A stretch of 51,889 nt of DNA from Salinimicrobium profundisediminis (GTDB taxonomy: Bacteria > Bacteroidota > Bacteroidia > Flavobacteriales > Flavobacteriaceae). Below are positions 50,291 through 51,889 of the stretch, piece after piece. The position numbers and the translations under genes are program-made. Numbering within the stretch: the stretch's first letter is position 1; every line of letters starts with the position of its first letter. The stretch is taken from the NCBI RefSeq assembly GCF_026241755.1, contig NZ_JAPJDA010000028.1:1-51889 (forward strand), written 5' to 3'. The notes below the pieces were generated by a model. The model saw nothing but the letters and a program-made list of their open reading frames with translations, was not told where the DNA came from and did not search any database.

Positions 50291-51409
50291 ATGCAGAAGA
50301 AAATATTAATAACCGGAGGAGCAGGATTTATAGGGTCTCACCTTGCAGATGAATTCTTGAAGGAGGGATATACAGTGAGGGCCCTGGACAATCTGTCTGA
50401 ACAGGTGCATGGAGAAAATGCTATCCGCCCCGATTACCTCAACCCAAATGTAGAACTGCAAATAGGAGATGTGCGCGACAAAGCGGCTGTTGAAAAGGCT
50501 CTTGAAGGCATAGATGCCGTGGTACACCTTGCAGCGATGGTAGGAGTAGGACAAAGCATGTACCAAATCAAAGACTACACCGATGTTAATAACGTGGGAA
50601 CAGCCGTACTTATGGAGGCTTTGATGGACAACCCGGTAGAGAAATTAGTTACTGCATCAAGCATGAGCATCTATGGGGAAGGCCTTTACCTCAATGAGGC
50701 CGGGGAGAAAAGGATGGACTGTGAACGCAAACTTGCCGATCTTAAAAACGGACAATGGGAAATGTATGACAGCAATGGGAAAGAGCTACAACCTGTTCCG
50801 ACTCCCGAGTCTAAAACCCCTAATCTTTCTTCGGTGTACGCCCTTTCAAAATACGATCAGGAACGGCTAAGCCTTATTACCGGCAAAGCTTATAACATAC
50901 CCACCACAGCGTTGCGGTTCTTTAATGTCTATGGAACCCGCCAGGCGCTGTCTAACCCTTATACCGGTGTACTTGCAATTTTTGCTTCCCGCCTGCTTAA
51001 TGACAATCCGCCAATGATCTTTGAAGATGGTAAACAAAAGCGTGATTTCATTCATGTAAAAGATGTAGCCCGTGCCATTCGCCTGGCTATGGAAAAACCA
51101 GAAGCCGATGGAGAGGTATTTAACGTGGGCAGCGGTAACCAGTACAGCATCCTTGAGATTGCAGATAAACTTGCAGGTGTAATGGGTAAAGAAAATATTA
51201 AAGCTGAAGTCACTGGAAAATATAGAGTTGGCGATATAAGACACTGCTTTGCAGACAATACCAAGACAAGAGAGAAACTGGGATTTACTCCCGAAGTGAA
51301 ATTCGAAGATGGCCTTTACGAACTTGCTGAATGGCTCAAAACCCAAATAGCCACAGACAATGTGAGCAAAGCAAGCAGCGAATTGTCTTCCAGAGGTCTA
51401 ACCGTGTAA
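50291..51409 (+). CDS. NAD-dependent epimerase/dehydratase (nucleotide-sugar type)
   Basis: 372 aa, extended SDR. GGAGFIGSHLADEF binds NAD, VVHLAAMVGVGQS and SSMSIYGEG follow, and YALSKYDQERL holds the catalytic Tyr/Lys. VFNVGSGNQYSILEIA is the C-terminal sugar-nucleotide block. It probably epimerises or dehydrates a UDP- or GDP-sugar. An insertion (about residues 130-170) is longer than in GalE. Second gene of the operon. Confidence 0.93.
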   Translation: MQKKILITGGAGFIGSHLADEFLKEGYTVRALDNLSEQVHGENAIRPDYLNPNVELQIGDVRDKAAVEKALEGIDAVVHLAAMVGVGQSMYQIKDYTDVNNVGTAVLMEALMDNPVEKLVTASSMSIYGEGLYLNEAGEKRMDCERKLADLKNGQWEMYDSNGKELQPVPTPESKTPNLSSVYALSKYDQERLSLITGKAYNIPTTALRFFNVYGTRQALSNPYTGVLAIFASRLLNDNPPMIFEDGKQKRDFIHVKDVARAIRLAMEKPEADGEVFNVGSGNQYSILEIADKLAGVMGKENIKAEVTGKYRVGDIRHCFADNTKTREKLGFTPEVKFEDGLYELAEWLKTQIATDNVSKASSELSSRGLTV

Positions 51410-51419
51410 AAGAACAGCT

Positions 51420-51889
51420 ATGAACGTAAAGAAGAATCTAAATAATAATACTCCTTCCCTCGGCATTCTGGAATGGTTTAGGCCCGGGGAGTACGAGGAA
51501 GTGAAAGCCGCGATAGAAGATTTCAAAAAACTTGGAATTAAACACCTGCGTACAGGGATTTCGTGGGCCGACTGGTATGTAGAAGGTACAGAGGAGTGGT
51601 ACGACTGGCTCTTTGCCGAACTTGCTCCACACGTAGAGATACTGCCTTGCTTCCTTTATACGCCACCATCAATTGGTGAGATGCCGAAGACCTCGGCACC
51701 GCCTAAAGACCTTAAAGCCTACGCCGATTTTATAGATACTATGATCACCCGGTACGGGGAATATTTTGAATGGGTTGAACTGTGGAACGAGCCAAATAAC
51801 AAGGTGGAATATGATTTTACCCTTGATTATTCCTGGAACAAATTCTCTACCATGATAGGCATGGCGGCACATTGGGCTCAAAAAAGGGG
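51420..51889 (+). CDS. Clan GH-A glycosidase (beta-xylosidase-like), 3' end outside the window
   Basis: ATG 51420 opens a frame still open at the window end (156 codons seen), 10 nt after the epimerase stop. LGILEWFRPGEYEEV, RTGISWADW and the acid/base motif WVELWNEPNN mark a TIM-barrel glycosidase of clan A (GH39/GH5-like). No signal peptide, so it acts in the cytoplasm or is exported otherwise. With the SDR and epimerase it suggests a surface-polysaccharide operon, in which such proteins occur beside glycosyltransferases. Confidence 0.82.
   Translation, partial: MNVKKNLNNNTPSLGILEWFRPGEYEEVKAAIEDFKKLGIKHLRTGISWADWYVEGTEEWYDWLFAELAPHVEILPCFLYTPPSIGEMPKTSAPPKDLKAYADFIDTMITRYGEYFEWVELWNEPNNKVEYDFTLDYSWNKFSTMIGMAAHWAQKR

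Overview
The window is a 52 kb stretch of a Bacteroidota chromosome, most likely a marine member of the Flavobacteriaceae (Salegentibacter/Gramella/Zunongwangia-like). This is inferred from the protein families (DUF5916/CBM9 protein, TonB receptor with a CarboxypepD-like N-terminal domain, Bacteroidota-style heme cluster, FeoB-associated Cys-rich peptide), from repeated -7 boxes of the Bacteroidota form TAnnTTTG close to start codons, and from the general absence of Shine-Dalgarno signals. No species can be named from sequence alone.

Layout. 1-10.9 kb: end of an M16 peptidase, an NSS symporter, a DUF2809 membrane protein, a BLUF protein lacking its photoactive Tyr, a DUF5916 protein, a GH9 glycosidase and a di-heme peroxidase lipoprotein. 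10.9-19.7 kb is an accessory island: a 5'-truncated LytTR response regulator, a 1930-aa transglutaminase-like/DUF4011/SF1-helicase/Vsr-like-nuclease protein coupled to a voltage-gated K+ channel gene, two fused 3' ends of a dead IS transposase, and tandem tRNA-Asn genes. 19.8-31.5 kb: DUF486 protein, 5'-nucleotidase, RseP, SCO protein, then a metal-homeostasis block (feoA-feoB-Cys-rich peptide; ZIP transporter and DtxR/MntR-type regulator; a divergent TonB receptor with a frameshift), and a TerB/DnaJ protein. 31.5-37.0 kb: bacilliredoxin, acyltransferase, HD hydrolase, radical SAM protein, enoyl-CoA hydratase, histidine kinase. 37.0-48.3 kb: a nearly complete protoporphyrin/heme cluster (hemJ, hemH, araC-type regulator, hemA, hemC, hemD, hemE, hemF, hemB), interrupted by a toxin-antitoxin pair and by two Y1-transposase (RAYT/IS200-like) genes with their own REP-like hairpins. 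48.3-51.9 kb: two small unknown genes, then SDR, NAD-dependent epimerase and a truncated clan-A glycosidase that look like one sugar/polysaccharide operon.

The two most notable signals are (i) a dispersed 17-bp palindrome, CAAAAATG-N-CATTTTTG, found about 13 times, mostly between genes and near gene ends, and absent from the accessory island, and (ii) the helicase-nuclease plus K+ channel cassette beside tRNA-Asn, a candidate defence system. A DtxR-like operator with 15-bp arms between the metal regulator and the TonB receptor, and two single-base homopolymer frameshifts (TonB receptor C5, transposase A8), also deserve checking.
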